A DNA stretch of 64,000 bases from Clostridium sp. 26_22. GTDB lineage: Bacteria; Bacillota; Clostridia; TANB77; CAG-508. The stretch spans positions 62,001-126,000 of the forward strand of contig MNRP01000056.1 of NCBI GenBank assembly GCA_001916005.1, in the 5' to 3' direction. The notes below the pieces were generated by a model, which saw nothing but the letters and a program-made list of their open reading frames with translations, was not told the DNA's origin and searched no databases. The stretch's first letter is position 1. The number at the start of each line of letters is the position of its first letter. Positions 35,824-44,893 of this stretch are shown here, piece after piece. A program made the position numbers and the translations under genes.

Positions 35824-36348
35824 ATGAAAGTTTCAATTAAAAATTTTCAGATTTTTAGTGCTATTTTTGTTATGATTCTAGGTACTTTACTACATTTTAC
35901 ATATGAATGGTCTGAAGGAAATTTACTTGTTGCAAGTTTTAGTGCTGTTAATGAAAGCACTTGGGAACATTTAAAGCTTTTGTTTTACCCTATGCTTTTA
36001 ACTACTATTATTGGTTATTTTTATTTTGGTAAGAATAAGCATAATTTTTTATGTGCTAATGCTATTGGAATTTTAACTGCAATTTCTTTTACTACTGTGT
36101 TTTTTTATACTTATACTGGTATAATTGGAACTAATTTTGCTTTTTTAGATATTGGTAGTTTTTTTGTTGCTGTTATTTTAGGAGAGTTTATTACTTATAG
36201 ATTATTACTTACTAATTTTGTTTGTAATAAAAGATTTGCTTTTATTGTTTTAGTTGTCTTACTTTTGTGTTTTGTTTTGTTTACTTATGCACCACCAGAA
36301 ATAGGATTATTCAGAGACCCTATTAGTAATGGTTTTGGTATACAGTAA
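35824..36348 (+). CDS. DUF6512-like membrane protein
   Basis: A 174-residue protein with about six membrane segments. NFQIFSAIFVMILGTLLHFTYEW near the start and SAVNESTWEHLKLLFYPML are conserved blocks I associate with a Clostridial membrane family annotated DUF6512; function unknown. I chose the ATG at 35824, preceded by GGAGG, over an upstream in-frame ATG at 35773 with no site. A terminator follows. It is divergent from the glucosaminidase gene. Confidence 0.72.
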   Translation: MKVSIKNFQIFSAIFVMILGTLLHFTYEWSEGNLLVASFSAVNESTWEHLKLLFYPMLLTTIIGYFYFGKNKHNFLCANAIGILTAISFTTVFFYTYTGIIGTNFAFLDIGSFFVAVILGEFITYRLLLTNFVCNKRFAFIVLVVLLLCFVLFTYAPPEIGLFRDPISNGFGIQ

Positions 36349-36375
36349 TCTTATATTGTTATTAATAACACGATT

Positions 36376-36415
36376 AAAACCTGAGTGAAAATTTTCACTC
36401 AGGTTTTCGTTTTTT
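36376..36415 (+). terminator. rho-independent terminator
   Basis: A perfect 32-nt palindrome (36376-36407, AAAACCTGAGTGAAAA and its complement) is followed by a T-run. Confidence 0.88.
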
Positions 36416-36421
36416 TATTTA

Positions 36422-36736
36422 CTAAGCTTTAATTTCTGTCATTAGTCTTTCCGTTTCTTTCATCATTTCTTCTAACTTTATTCTTTTCTTTTTATTAAGT
36501 CTTTTTTCAGAACTTAAAATTTCTCCTAGTTGTAACAACTCTTTTCCTAAACCTGCTATTTTTGTTGAATAAATTTCTATTTTCTTCTTATCACCCGAAA
36601 AATAAAGTTTATATCTTTTTTGATGAATATCTTTTAAGTGATTAAACCCAATTTCAAATATATTATAACTTTTATTATACCATATTTTTATGTAAAATGC
36701 TAGTGTTTTTTCACGTTTTATAGTATTATTCAACAA
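36422..36736 (-). CDS. possible small charged protein, start uncertain
   Basis: Up to 104 residues. The C-terminal 65 residues (from about HLKDIHQKRYKLYFSG) are K/E-rich and helical with a coding-like pattern, but the only start for the full frame is a TTG without a site, and a TATAAT-like box lies inside the N-terminal part near 36680 (minus strand). If real, translation must begin further in at a non-standard codon. No family recognised. Confidence 0.3.
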   Translation of the reverse strand: MLNNTIKREKTLAFYIKIWYNKSYNIFEIGFNHLKDIHQKRYKLYFSGDKKKIEIYSTKIAGLGKELLQLGEILSSEKRLNKKKRIKLEEMMKETERLMTEIKA

Positions 36737-36739
36737 TAT

Positions 36740-36771
36740 GCCCCCATAGTCTTAATGTACTTGGGGGCTTT
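36740..36771. terminator. hairpin downstream of cotJC
   Basis: GCCCCC (near 36741) pairs with GGGGGC (near 36766) just past the cotJC stop. The T-run is better on the plus strand than on the minus strand, so its role as the cotJ terminator is probable, not certain. Confidence 0.55.
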
Positions 36772-36773
36772 TC

Positions 36774-37364
36774 TTATTTACAATTATTCATATAAAATTT
36801 TTTATCTGCTAATTTGTCTTGAACTCCTCTTAGAGCTTCACCAAATCTTTGGAAGTGTACTACTTCTCTTTCTCTTAAATATCTTAATGGATCTATTACA
36901 TCTGGATTGTCTCTACATAAGTCTATTAATTTTTCATACGTAGCACGTGCTTTTTGTTCGGCTGCTAAATCTTCTTGTAAGTTTGCTATTGGGTCTCCTT
37001 TACAAGCTAAGCAGTTTGCACTAAATGGAACTCCTGCTGCAGATTGTGGATATACATCTACTCCATGGTCTGTATAGTAAGCTCCTAATCCTGCTTTTTC
37101 TATTTCTTCTATTGATGCTCCTCTTGTTAATTGGTGTACTATTGTTCCTACCATTTCTAGGTGGGCTAATTCTTCTGTTCCTATATCATTTAAAATTGCT
37201 TTAGCATTTTGGTCTGGCATCCCAAATCTTTGTGATAAATATCTTAAAGATGCTGCTAATTCTCCATCCGGACCACCATATTGAGATATTATGACTTTAG
37301 CAAGTCTTGGGTCTGGACATTTTATATTAATTGGGTATTGTAAAGTTTTATTATAAGTCCACAT
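36774..37364 (-). CDS. cotJC: spore coat protein CotJC (manganese-catalase-like)
   Basis: About 196 residues starting MWTYNKTLQYPI, as in Bacillus CotJC. It is a ferritin-like four-helix protein of the manganese catalase family: GGPDGELAASLRYLSQRF, DIGTEELAHLEMVGTIVHQLT, AEQKARATYEKLI and REREVVHFQRF supply the metal-binding Glu and His residues. I chose the ATG at 37364, whose first base is the last base of the cotJB stop (TAATG), with AAGGAGG upstream. It is a coat-associated protein made in the mother cell. Confidence 0.95.
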   Translation of the reverse strand: MWTYNKTLQYPINIKCPDPRLAKVIISQYGGPDGELAASLRYLSQRFGMPDQNAKAILNDIGTEELAHLEMVGTIVHQLTRGASIEEIEKAGLGAYYTDHGVDVYPQSAAGVPFSANCLACKGDPIANLQEDLAAEQKARATYEKLIDLCRDNPDVIDPLRYLREREVVHFQRFGEALRGVQDKLADKKFYMNNCK

Positions 37365-37708
37365 TAGCACATTCCTCCTTCCCAAGGCCATGGTTCTTCA
37401 AGCCATCTCCATTTATTACATGGGTAATTTATTGTTAATGGTCCATAAACCTTTTGATATTTATCTTTTAAATCTTTTGCTTGTTTGCAGTATTTTCTAT
37501 GCAAGCATAATGCTTTATCATCTTGAGGATGTGTGTCTAAGTATAATGCCAATTCAGTTATTGCAAAATCACAACATCTAATTTGTTGTAACATTTCTTC
37601 TTTTTCGCAACAATCTATGATTCTTCCTTCTGCATTCATCATATTAGAAGTCATGCTATCATTCATATTATCATTACATCCGCAATTTCTATTTTCTTCT
37701 ATTGACAT
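37364..37708 (-). CDS. cotJB: spore coat protein CotJB
   Basis: A 114-residue protein. The core LQQIRCCDFAITELALYLDTHPQDDKALCLHRKYCKQAKDL.. ending in YPCNKWRWLEEPWPWEGGMC matches CotJB. The N-terminal 35 residues are an extra Cys/Asn-rich extension (CGCND, DCCEKE) not found in Bacillus CotJB. Its start overlaps the cotJA stop by 10 bp and has an AAGGAGG site, so the operon is translated in a coupled way. Confidence 0.92.
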   Translation of the reverse strand: MSIEENRNCGCNDNMNDSMTSNMMNAEGRIIDCCEKEEMLQQIRCCDFAITELALYLDTHPQDDKALCLHRKYCKQAKDLKDKYQKVYGPLTINYPCNKWRWLEEPWPWEGGMC

Positions 37709-38082
37709 TTGTTACATCCCTCCTTTATTGTATTTGTTGCTGCTATATAATCTATTTCACGCATAGATTGACATGGCATATATGGGCTAACTAATTCTGG
37801 AAATATTGTTCCCATTTTTAACCCTACACATGGTTTGAATGTTTTATCCATATATTGAATTGGTACATAACTTTGACCTAACATTGGATTTTCTGGAAAA
37901 ACATTATATTCTTCATCAAATCCACATTCGCAGCAATCTGTATATTGATTTTGATTGCAAGTTGAATACATATTGTTTCCAACGTTTGAACATTGGTCTT
38001 CTATAATATCACTGTTTGCATTGCATGAATCGTTGTTATATTCATTGTTCATACAATAACATTTTTTGTATCTTCCAAGCAT
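37699..38082 (-). CDS. cotJA: spore coat associated protein CotJA
   Basis: About 127 residues. The C-terminal half (YVPIQYMDKTFKPCVGLKMGTIFPELVSPYMP) is the CotJA domain; the N-terminal half is a low-complexity Asn/Cys-rich extension that could form disulfide or Tyr cross-links in the coat. I chose the ATG at 38082 with AAAGGAGG eight bases upstream. It is the first gene of the cotJABC operon, with a sigma-E-like -10 element about 20 bp upstream. Confidence 0.88.
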   Translation of the reverse strand: MLGRYKKCYCMNNEYNNDSCNANSDIIEDQCSNVGNNMYSTCNQNQYTDCCECGFDEEYNVFPENPMLGQSYVPIQYMDKTFKPCVGLKMGTIFPELVSPYMPCQSMREIDYIAATNTIKEGCNKCQ

Positions 38083-38104
38083 CTTTCTTTCCTCCTTTAG
38101 TTTT

Positions 38105-38112
38105 ATTATATG
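38105..38112 (-). promoter_or_regulatory. candidate sigma-E -10 element for cotJABC
   Basis: On the minus strand CATATAAT lies 22 bp before the cotJA ATG and resembles the sigma-E -10 consensus CATACAAT. The -35 region is only a weak match. In Bacillus the cotJ operon is sigma-E dependent, which supports the call. Confidence 0.4.
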
Positions 38113-38140
38113 AGCTTTTTCGACATTTGTTACCATACAA

Positions 38141-38178
38141 AAAAAGAATTAGCAAATTTCTTTACTAATCCTTTTTTA
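38141..38178 (-). terminator. terminator of pyk
   Basis: GGATTAGTAAAG pairs imperfectly with CTAATTC and a T-run of seven follows on the minus strand, 17 bp past the pyk stop. Confidence 0.75.
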
Positions 38179-38194
38179 CTTTATTTTTATAATC

Positions 38195-39628
38195 CTAGAT
38201 TTTTACAACTCCACCGATTATTTTGCTTTCTGCATTGTTTTCTAACATTTTAGATCCACTAGCTAATACAACTGTATCTCCTTTTTCTAGTATTTCTTTA
38301 TCTTGTAATTTTTTAAGACCAGCTTCTACTGTTTTATCAATAGTCTCTTGTTTCTCAACTAATACTGGTGTTACGTTCCATGCTAAAGCTAATTGGTTGA
38401 ATGTTCTTCTATTATCTGTTATAGCTAATATTGGGCATCCAGCTCCCATTCCAGCTAATCTTCTAGCTGAATCTCCAGAGTTTGTGTAGCATACGATTGC
38501 ATCTGCTTTTATGTTTTTAGCGATTACACATGCTGAGTATGAAATGTTTGATTCTAAATCATCTAATTTAACATTTTCATTTTCATCAAATCTCTTCCAG
38601 TAATTGATTGTTGGTTCTACTCTGTTAGCTATTTTAACCATTGTTTTAACACATTCAACTGGGTAGTCACCTTGAGCACATTCTCCAGATAACATTATTG
38701 CACTTGTTCTATCATAGATAGCATTTGCAACGTCACTAGCTTCTGCTCTTGTTGGTAATGGTTGGTGTGTCATTGATTCTAACATTTGTGTTGCTGTTAT
38801 AGCTGGTTTACAAATTTCGTTAGATATTTTGATTATTTTCTTTTGAACTACTGGTGGTTCTGTGAAGTCTGTTTCTGTAGCCATGTCTCCTCTAGCTATC
38901 ATTTGTCCATCAGCTTCGTTTAATATATCTTCTAAGTTTGATAGACCTTCAACGTTTTCTATTTTTGTTATTATTTGGATGTCTTTTCCACCATTTTCAT
39001 CTAATACTTTTCTTACTTGTCTGATATCATCTAAGTTTCTTGCAAATGATATTGCAACGAAATCATAATCATGTTCACAAGCTGTTTTTAAGTCAGCTAT
39101 ATCTTTTTCAGCTAAACCTGGTAATCTTATTACTGTTCCTGGTAAGTTCATTGTTTTTCTGCTTCCTAAACCGTTTCCATGAACTACTGTACAAACTATA
39201 TCTTTTCCTACAACTTCATCAACTTTTAATTCGATTGCTCCGTCATCTATTAATATTTTTGTTCCAGGTTGTACATCTTTGTATAATTCTTTATATGTTA
39301 CAGAAACTTTTTCTTCGTTTCCTTCAATATCATCATTTACTAATGTAAATTTTTGTCCATCCTTTAATTGGATTTTTGTGTTTTTTCCTGTATATAACAT
39401 TCCTGTTCTTATTTCTGGACCTTTCATGTCTAGAAGTAACGCAACTGGTATGTCCATTTCTTTTCTTAATCTACAAATTGTTTCTGTTTTTTCTGATTGT
39501 TCATCCCAACTTCCATGTGAGTAATTTACTCTTGTTACGTTTAATCCAGCATTAAATAATTCTTCTAATCTGTTTTCACTTGCTGGTCCTATTGTTCCAA
39601 CTATTTTTGTTTTTCTTAATGATTTCAT
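38195..39628 (-). CDS. pyk: pyruvate kinase
   Basis: A 477-residue glycolytic enzyme converting phosphoenolpyruvate and ADP to pyruvate and ATP. RKTKIVGTIGPAS starts the barrel, VNYSHGSWDEQ binds substrate, IITKIENVEG carries the catalytic lysine, MIARGDMATE the metal site and ATQMLESMTHQPLPTRAEASDVANAIYD the usual signature. It lacks the extra C-terminal PEP-utiliser domain present in Bacillus Pyk. Neighbouring glycolytic gene pgi is 2 kb upstream on the same strand. Confidence 0.95.
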   Translation of the reverse strand: MKSLRKTKIVGTIGPASENRLEELFNAGLNVTRVNYSHGSWDEQSEKTETICRLRKEMDIPVALLLDMKGPEIRTGMLYTGKNTKIQLKDGQKFTLVNDDIEGNEEKVSVTYKELYKDVQPGTKILIDDGAIELKVDEVVGKDIVCTVVHGNGLGSRKTMNLPGTVIRLPGLAEKDIADLKTACEHDYDFVAISFARNLDDIRQVRKVLDENGGKDIQIITKIENVEGLSNLEDILNEADGQMIARGDMATETDFTEPPVVQKKIIKISNEICKPAITATQMLESMTHQPLPTRAEASDVANAIYDRTSAIMLSGECAQGDYPVECVKTMVKIANRVEPTINYWKRFDENENVKLDDLESNISYSACVIAKNIKADAIVCYTNSGDSARRLAGMGAGCPILAITDNRRTFNQLALAWNVTPVLVEKQETIDKTVEAGLKKLQDKEILEKGDTVVLASGSKMLENNAESKIIGGVVKI

Positions 39629-39721
39629 TTTTATTCCTCCCTTTTTTTAAAACCGGCTTTTATTATATCACAATTAAACCGCATTTTTCAACTATTTTTT
39701 TAAAATTTTGTAAATTTTTCC

Positions 39722-40441
39722 TTATTTTAAAATAATAATAGCATGAACTACACTACAATCCTCATTAAATATTGTAACTATATTCTCGCCATTTATACAA
39801 CTATATTTGCATTTGATAGTTTCTCCAAATTTTATTTCTTTTTTATATTCGATTCTAACGTTGTCAAATGGTCTTTTTTCATATACTTCTTGTGGTAATG
39901 CTTCATATGCTAAGTCTAAATAATATAAATTATGCATATGACCATTTAAGTCTATATCTCTTCTGGCTACTTTGTATATATATTCTGATTCAAATTTTTC
40001 AGGCACTTTTAATTTTGTTAATTCCTCATCAAATACACTTTTTTCCTCAGGTTCATAATCTTCTATTAATTGTTCATCTAATCTAACGATTCTATTTGTA
40101 TTGATATCAACAAGAACCCATTTTGAAGTTCCTATTACACATAAATTATTTTCTTTATCTCTAATTTCAAAATCTCTGTATGTAAATGCTTTTTTCATGC
40201 ATCTTCCCCATGTACACACATTTAAATTTTGACCATATTTTGGTCTTTTTATAACTTTAAATTTCCAATCTAATAATACCCAGCTTGAACCTGTTTTTTC
40301 TATATTATTAGGTCCATGCCCTAAACTGTCTGAATGATATGTTGCAACATTTTCAAACATTTCTAAGATTGCTCTATTTTTTATAAATCCATTTTTTCCA
40401 AAATCTTTTAATTGTATTTTTACATCTTCTTTATAAAACAT
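39722..40441 (-). CDS. acyl-ACP thioesterase
   Basis: A 239-residue double hot-dog protein of the acyl-ACP thioesterase family (PF01643 type), which releases free fatty acid from acyl-ACP. The first hot-dog has RAILEMFENVATYHSDSLG and SSWVLLDWKFKV; the second has VARRDIDLNGHMHNLYYLDLAYEALP, where D, N and H form the expected catalytic set. The terminator upstream separates it from pgi. The nearby AMP-dependent acyl ligase could reactivate the released acids; that link is inference. Confidence 0.88.
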   Translation of the reverse strand: MFYKEDVKIQLKDFGKNGFIKNRAILEMFENVATYHSDSLGHGPNNIEKTGSSWVLLDWKFKVIKRPKYGQNLNVCTWGRCMKKAFTYRDFEIRDKENNLCVIGTSKWVLVDINTNRIVRLDEQLIEDYEPEEKSVFDEELTKLKVPEKFESEYIYKVARRDIDLNGHMHNLYYLDLAYEALPQEVYEKRPFDNVRIEYKKEIKFGETIKCKYSCINGENIVTIFNEDCSVVHAIIILK

Positions 40442-40456
40442 TTTTCATACTCCTTT

Positions 40457-40492
40457 AAAAAAGTTGCCAAATTTTATTTGACAACTTTTATT
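40457..40492 (-). terminator. terminator of pgi
   Basis: AAAAGTTG and CAACTTTT close a hairpin whose inner part (CCAAATTTTATTTGA) also pairs; it directly follows the pgi stop. Confidence 0.78.
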
Positions 40493-41800
40493 TTAATAGC
40501 CTGGTTTTTTTAATAGTTTGAACATATTCTTTTTATATTCTTCTACTCCTGGTTGATTAAATGGATTTACTCCTAAAATCATTCCAGACATTGCACATGA
40601 TTTTTCAAAGAAATATATTAATTCTCCCATATTTTCTTCGTCTAGTTTTTCTATATTTATTACAATGTTAGGTACATCTCCTGATACGTGAGCTTTTATT
40701 GTTCCTTCCATCGCTTTTTTATTTACATAGTCTAGGCCTTTTCCGGCTAAATAATTTAATCCATCTAAATTGTCTTCATCTTTATTTATTATAATGTCTG
40801 TTGCAGAATTTTCTATTGAAATTACTGTTTCAAATAAGTTTCTTCTACCTTCTTGTATATATTGTCCCATAGAATGTAAATCTGTTGTGAAGTCTACTCC
40901 TGCTGGGAATATTCCTTTTTGTTCTTTTCCTTCGCTTTCTCCATATAGTTGTTTCCACCATTCTGTGAAATAGTGCATTTTAGGTTCATAGTTTACTAAT
41001 ATTTCTGTGTTTTTGTATAATTTGTATAAAATATTTCTTACTACTGCATATTTATAACATTCATTATATTTTAAGTTTGAGTCATTATATCTTTCTTGCG
41101 CTGTTTGAGCACCTGCCATTAATTTGTCTATATCAATTCCAGCTGTTGCTATTGGTAATAATCCTACTGGTGTTAATACTGAATATCTTCCTCCAACATT
41201 ATCTGGTATGACAAACTTTTCATAACCTTCGTTGTCTGCTAATGTTTTTAATGCTCCTCTTTCTTTGTCTGTTGTTACATATATTCTACTTCTCGCTTCT
41301 TCTATTCCATATTTGTTTTCTAGCATTTCTCTAAAAATTCTAAAGGCTATTGCTGGTTCTGTTGTTGTTCCTGATTTTGATATTACATTAACTGAAAAAT
41401 CTTTGTCCCCTATATATTCTATTAATTCATTTATGTAGTTTGGACTTAAATTGTTTCCTACATATAATATTTGTGGGTATTTTCTTTGTTTGTCTGTTAA
41501 CATATTTTGGAATGAACTTGTTAATGCTTCAATTACAGCTCTTGCGCCTAAGTATGATCCACCTATTCCTATTACTACTAATATGTCTGATTCTTTTTTT
41601 ATTTTTTTTGCAGCTTTTTTTATTCTGCTAAATTCTTTTTTATCATAATTTGTTGGTAATTCAATCCATCCAACAAAGTCTTTTTCATCATTTGCTCTTC
41701 TATGTAAGTCTTTGTGTATGTTTTCTACTTGTTCTTTGTATTCTAATATTGTTTTTTCTGTTATTCCACTATTTTTTAAATTTAATTTTATTCCTGACAT
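40493..41800 (-). CDS. pgi: glucose-6-phosphate isomerase
   Basis: About 435 residues, the short Gram-positive form of Pgi, interconverting glucose-6-phosphate and fructose-6-phosphate. VVIGIGGSYLGARAVIEAL, VISKSGTTTEPAIAFR and VDFTTDLHSMGQYIQEG are the conserved sugar-phosphate binding and catalytic blocks; GGRYSVLTPVGLLPIA is also diagnostic. I chose the ATG at 41800; the in-frame TTG three codons earlier overlaps the GAGAG site. Confidence 0.95.
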   Translation of the reverse strand: MSGIKLNLKNSGITEKTILEYKEQVENIHKDLHRRANDEKDFVGWIELPTNYDKKEFSRIKKAAKKIKKESDILVVIGIGGSYLGARAVIEALTSSFQNMLTDKQRKYPQILYVGNNLSPNYINELIEYIGDKDFSVNVISKSGTTTEPAIAFRIFREMLENKYGIEEARSRIYVTTDKERGALKTLADNEGYEKFVIPDNVGGRYSVLTPVGLLPIATAGIDIDKLMAGAQTAQERYNDSNLKYNECYKYAVVRNILYKLYKNTEILVNYEPKMHYFTEWWKQLYGESEGKEQKGIFPAGVDFTTDLHSMGQYIQEGRRNLFETVISIENSATDIIINKDEDNLDGLNYLAGKGLDYVNKKAMEGTIKAHVSGDVPNIVINIEKLDEENMGELIYFFEKSCAMSGMILGVNPFNQPGVEEYKKNMFKLLKKPGY

Positions 41801-41890
41801 TTTTATCAACTCTCTTTCGTTTTTTGTTAATTATATACAAGACAAAAATCAAATTCAATAGTTTTTTATAAAAATTTTTATTTTTCAGTA

Positions 41891-41917
41891 ACCAATTTTC
41901 TGTTTTTTCATAATATG
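41891..41917 (+). promoter_or_regulatory. candidate sigma-K/sigma-E type promoter
   Basis: AC (41891-41892), 16 bp, then CATAATATG (41909-41917), which fits the sigma-K pattern AC-N16/17-CATANNNTA except at the penultimate pair. It faces the tiny Cys-rich gene at 41979. Short consensus, so a chance match is possible. Confidence 0.3.
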
Positions 41918-41978
41918 TATTATACAAAGGAACAACAAAAGAAAGAAAAAACTCATTTGTTGAAAGGGGGTCTAGACT

Positions 41979-42095
41979 ATGCCAGAAAACAGAGGTTGTG
42001 GTGGTTTCGGATTTGGTGACGATTGCTGCTGTATCATTCTTCTTATCTTAATAATATGCTGTTGCTGCGGTGGTGGCAGAGGAGGATGTTGCTAA
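41979..42095 (+). CDS. tiny Gly/Cys-rich membrane peptide, YjcZ/sporulation-like
   Basis: A 38-residue peptide starting MPENRGCGGFGFGDDCCC, with a hydrophobic stretch of about ten residues (IILLILII) followed by CCCCGGGRGGCC. The glycine-rich head and single membrane-like helix resemble the YjcZ/SscA group of small sporulation proteins, but the ten cysteines are unusual. A strong site (AAAGGGGG) lies nine bases upstream and a terminator follows, which supports real expression despite the small size. A spore-envelope role is inferred. Confidence 0.68.
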   Translation: MPENRGCGGFGFGDDCCCIILLILIICCCCGGGRGGCC

Positions 42096-42139
42096 TCTTC
42101 GCTAATAACACATAATTGCTAAGAATTTCTTAGCTACAG

Positions 42140-42176
42140 AAAAAGGTCTAGATTTAAAATCTTGACCTTTTTTTAT
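42140..42176. terminator. bidirectional terminator
   Basis: AAAAAGGTC...GAT pairs with ATC...GACCTTTTT between the convergent Cys-rich and acyl-ligase genes; a smaller hairpin (GCTAAGAA/TTCTTAGC) lies just upstream near 42118-42136. Confidence 0.8.
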
Positions 42177-43888
42177 TTATCTATTTTCATATTATTTCCA
42201 TATCTTTTTACTTTTTGAGTTGTTGTTTTTTCAAATTCGCTATCTCTTATTGCAAAATCTTTTATATGTTTGTAATTTGGTATTTTGCTATTTACGTTTG
42301 CAATTACATCTGAGATTACTTTTTTTATTTCTTCTTTTGTTGGAACTGTTCCTTTTAAATATTCTGTGATTGCTTCTTTGTTTGGGAATATTTGTGCATT
42401 TACATATGTTTCATCATCATTTTCTTTATGTGTTCCTATAACTAATGATTCAGATATTAGTGGACTTTCATTTAAATAGCTTTCTATTTCTTCTGGATAT
42501 ATATTTTTTCCATTTTTTGTTACAATTACACTTTTGCATCTTCCTGTAATATATAAAAATCCATTTTCATCTATTTTTCCTAAATCTCCTGTATGGAACC
42601 ATCCATCTTTCAAAACTTTTTCTGTTTCTTCTGGCATATTGTAGTAACCTAGCATTACATTTGGGCCTTTTACTATTATTTCTCCAACTCCTTCTTGATT
42701 TGGATTATCAATTTTGTATTCTACTGTTGGAATTGGTAATCCTGCACTATCATTTCTTTTGAAAAAGTCTGTATTTCCTGCTACAAGTGGTGCACATTCT
42801 GTTAGGCCATAGCCTTGTAATGAATTTAACTTTAATTTATCAAATGTATTTGCTATTTCTGGGTTAACTGCTGCTGCTCCAACTATAAATACTCTTAACC
42901 TTCCACCTAGAGTATTTTTTACTTTTCTACTAACAATTTTTCTTAATATAAATGGTAATTTATCTATTGAATTTTCACCATCTTTTGTGTATTTTTCTGG
43001 TAATGATTTTTTTAAACTTTTCATTATTTTTTTGTACATACTTTCTAATAAAAGTGGTACACAAAGTATTACAGATGGATGATATTCTAACATATTTTTT
43101 GATATATATCTTAATCCATCACAATAACAAATACTTGCTCCAGAATATAGAGGTAATAAAAATCCTATTGTGCATTCATATGTATGATGTAAAGGTAATA
43201 TTGAAAAGAATAAATCGCTTCTTTTTACTTTTACTATTCCATAAATTGATAATATGTTTGAGCATATATTTTTTTGTGATAAACATACTCCTTTTGCATT
43301 TCCAGTTGTTCCAGATGTAAATAATAATATTTTCATTTCATCTGGATTTATTTTTATTTCTTCAAATTTTGTGTTTCCTTTTTTTAATAATGTTCTTCCC
43401 GCTTCTATGTAATGTTCAAAAGATTTTTCAAAATCAACAAATATTGTTTTTTTGTTATTCAATTTTTCAATATTTTCTGTTATTGTTTTTAAGTTTTTGC
43501 CATCACCTAAAATACATTCACATTCTGCAACATTCATAAAGTTTATTACATCATCTGAATGCAATTCTTTATCAATTGGAACTACAACTCCAACTATTGA
43601 TGATGCAAGATATGAAATTGCCCATTTATAAGAGTTTTTTCCTATAACAGCTATTCTTTTATTTGTTAATCCATTTTCAATTAATTCTGTTCCCAAAGCA
43701 TATATATCATTTTTTACTTCTTCATATGTTTTGCTATATATTTCTCCATCTTTATTTTTTAATTTGAAAGCTGTTCTTGTTTTATAAATTTGAGCAGACC
43801 TTTCTATCATTTCTTTAAAGTTTGTTACTTCTTCGCATTTGTGATATTTTTGTTTTAATTGTTCAGCAATGTTTAATTTGTTTTTCAT
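42173..43888 (-). CDS. AMP-dependent acyl-CoA (long-chain fatty acid) ligase
   Basis: About 571 residues of the ANL adenylating superfamily. The P-loop motif LLFTSGTTGNAKGVCLSQKN, LQGYGLTECAPLVAGN (A5), GWFHTGDLGKIDENGFLYITGR (A7-A8) and the C-terminal lysine region (TTQKVKRY) are all visible. The family activates a carboxylic acid as acyl-AMP and transfers it to CoA or a carrier. The ATG at 43888 is preferred over a GTG five codons upstream because of the spacing of AAGG. The preceding gene ends 4 bp before the GTG and may be cotranscribed. Confidence 0.88.
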   Translation of the reverse strand: MKNKLNIAEQLKQKYHKCEEVTNFKEMIERSAQIYKTRTAFKLKNKDGEIYSKTYEEVKNDIYALGTELIENGLTNKRIAVIGKNSYKWAISYLASSIVGVVVPIDKELHSDDVINFMNVAECECILGDGKNLKTITENIEKLNNKKTIFVDFEKSFEHYIEAGRTLLKKGNTKFEEIKINPDEMKILLFTSGTTGNAKGVCLSQKNICSNILSIYGIVKVKRSDLFFSILPLHHTYECTIGFLLPLYSGASICYCDGLRYISKNMLEYHPSVILCVPLLLESMYKKIMKSLKKSLPEKYTKDGENSIDKLPFILRKIVSRKVKNTLGGRLRVFIVGAAAVNPEIANTFDKLKLNSLQGYGLTECAPLVAGNTDFFKRNDSAGLPIPTVEYKIDNPNQEGVGEIIVKGPNVMLGYYNMPEETEKVLKDGWFHTGDLGKIDENGFLYITGRCKSVIVTKNGKNIYPEEIESYLNESPLISESLVIGTHKENDDETYVNAQIFPNKEAITEYLKGTVPTKEEIKKVISDVIANVNSKIPNYKHIKDFAIRDSEFEKTTTQKVKRYGNNMKIDK

Positions 43889-43906
43889 TTTATCCTTCCT
43901 CACTTA

Positions 43907-44722
43907 TTAATCATATCTATAAAATCTAAAATTTGTCTTTTTATTTAATGTTAAACTTCCATCATATATTGTTTTTTCTCCATCTTCATATGGAATATCT
44001 ATATATACTTGTGTTCTAAATTTTTCATTTTTGTTATTTTCAATTGATATTTCAAATGAAATTGAACTTTTTATTGAGCTTAGTGTTACTCCACATCTTT
44101 TTAATAGTGTTCCATTATATGTTATTGGATTTGTTGTATCTAATATTGTATAATCTGTTTTTATGTTTTGATTAATGTAACTTAATGTAATTGGATTTGC
44201 ACAATTATTATATAATGTTGGTTTGCTTAAATCTGTTTGGTCTTCTTGACTTATATTAAATTCTAATTCATCTTTTATAATATTTTCTTTATTCCAATTG
44301 CTTTTTGCAAAATCATTTATTGATTTATAATATAAATTCGGCTGACCTATATTTTGATTTTGTGTTATTTTTATATTAGAAATTTTTAAACTTTTTAATG
44401 TATTTTCAAGTGTATGTTCATCACTATTATTATTTATAAATATAGCCATATCTGTATATGCATATAAATTTTCTATTGTAAAATTTGTTTGACTGCTTGT
44501 CTTATTTTTTGAATCGCAACTACTAAAAAGTACTATTTTATCGATTGAAAATATTGTTGTTTGATTTTTGTTTGCAAAGTCTAATACTTTGTTTTCAAAT
44601 GATTTTTTTGCTATTTGTTTTTGTACAAATTGTTTACTAAGAATTCCTAATATTATAATTAAAATAATTACAATAATTGTTAAAATTATCTTTTTGATTT
44701 TTTCGTTAAGTTTATTTTTCAT
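43907..44722 (-). CDS. membrane-anchored extracytoplasmic hypothetical protein
   Basis: A 271-residue protein with a basic N-terminus, one membrane segment (about residues 10-28) and a soluble, Asn/Thr/Ile-rich outer region with beta-strand character. I do not recognise the family. An AGGAGG-like site precedes the ATG. It ends 18 bp before the acyl-ligase start on the same strand, so the two probably share an mRNA; a role in lipid or envelope metabolism would be a guess. Confidence 0.62.
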   Translation of the reverse strand: MKNKLNEKIKKIILTIIVIILIIILGILSKQFVQKQIAKKSFENKVLDFANKNQTTIFSIDKIVLFSSCDSKNKTSSQTNFTIENLYAYTDMAIFINNNSDEHTLENTLKSLKISNIKITQNQNIGQPNLYYKSINDFAKSNWNKENIIKDELEFNISQEDQTDLSKPTLYNNCANPITLSYINQNIKTDYTILDTTNPITYNGTLLKRCGVTLSSIKSSISFEISIENNKNEKFRTQVYIDIPYEDGEKTIYDGSLTLNKKTNFRFYRYD

Positions 44723-44843
44723 AATCTTTTGTTACCTCCTACATATATTCTATATAATATATGTAATTGTCTTTGTATATAATAGTATATTTTATAAATA
44801 AAATCAAGTTTTTAAAAAAATTTAATTTTTTTTCAAAAAAGTA

Positions 44844-44872
44844 TTGACATTTATTTTTAAATCTTGTATACT
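44844..44872 (+). promoter_or_regulatory. sigma-A promoter of the tRNA operon
   Basis: TTGACA (44844-44849) and TATACT (44867-44872) with 17-bp spacing, 21 bp before tRNA-Val. Confidence 0.85.
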
Positions 44873-44893
44873 AGTCAATGTCGAAAGGAACAC

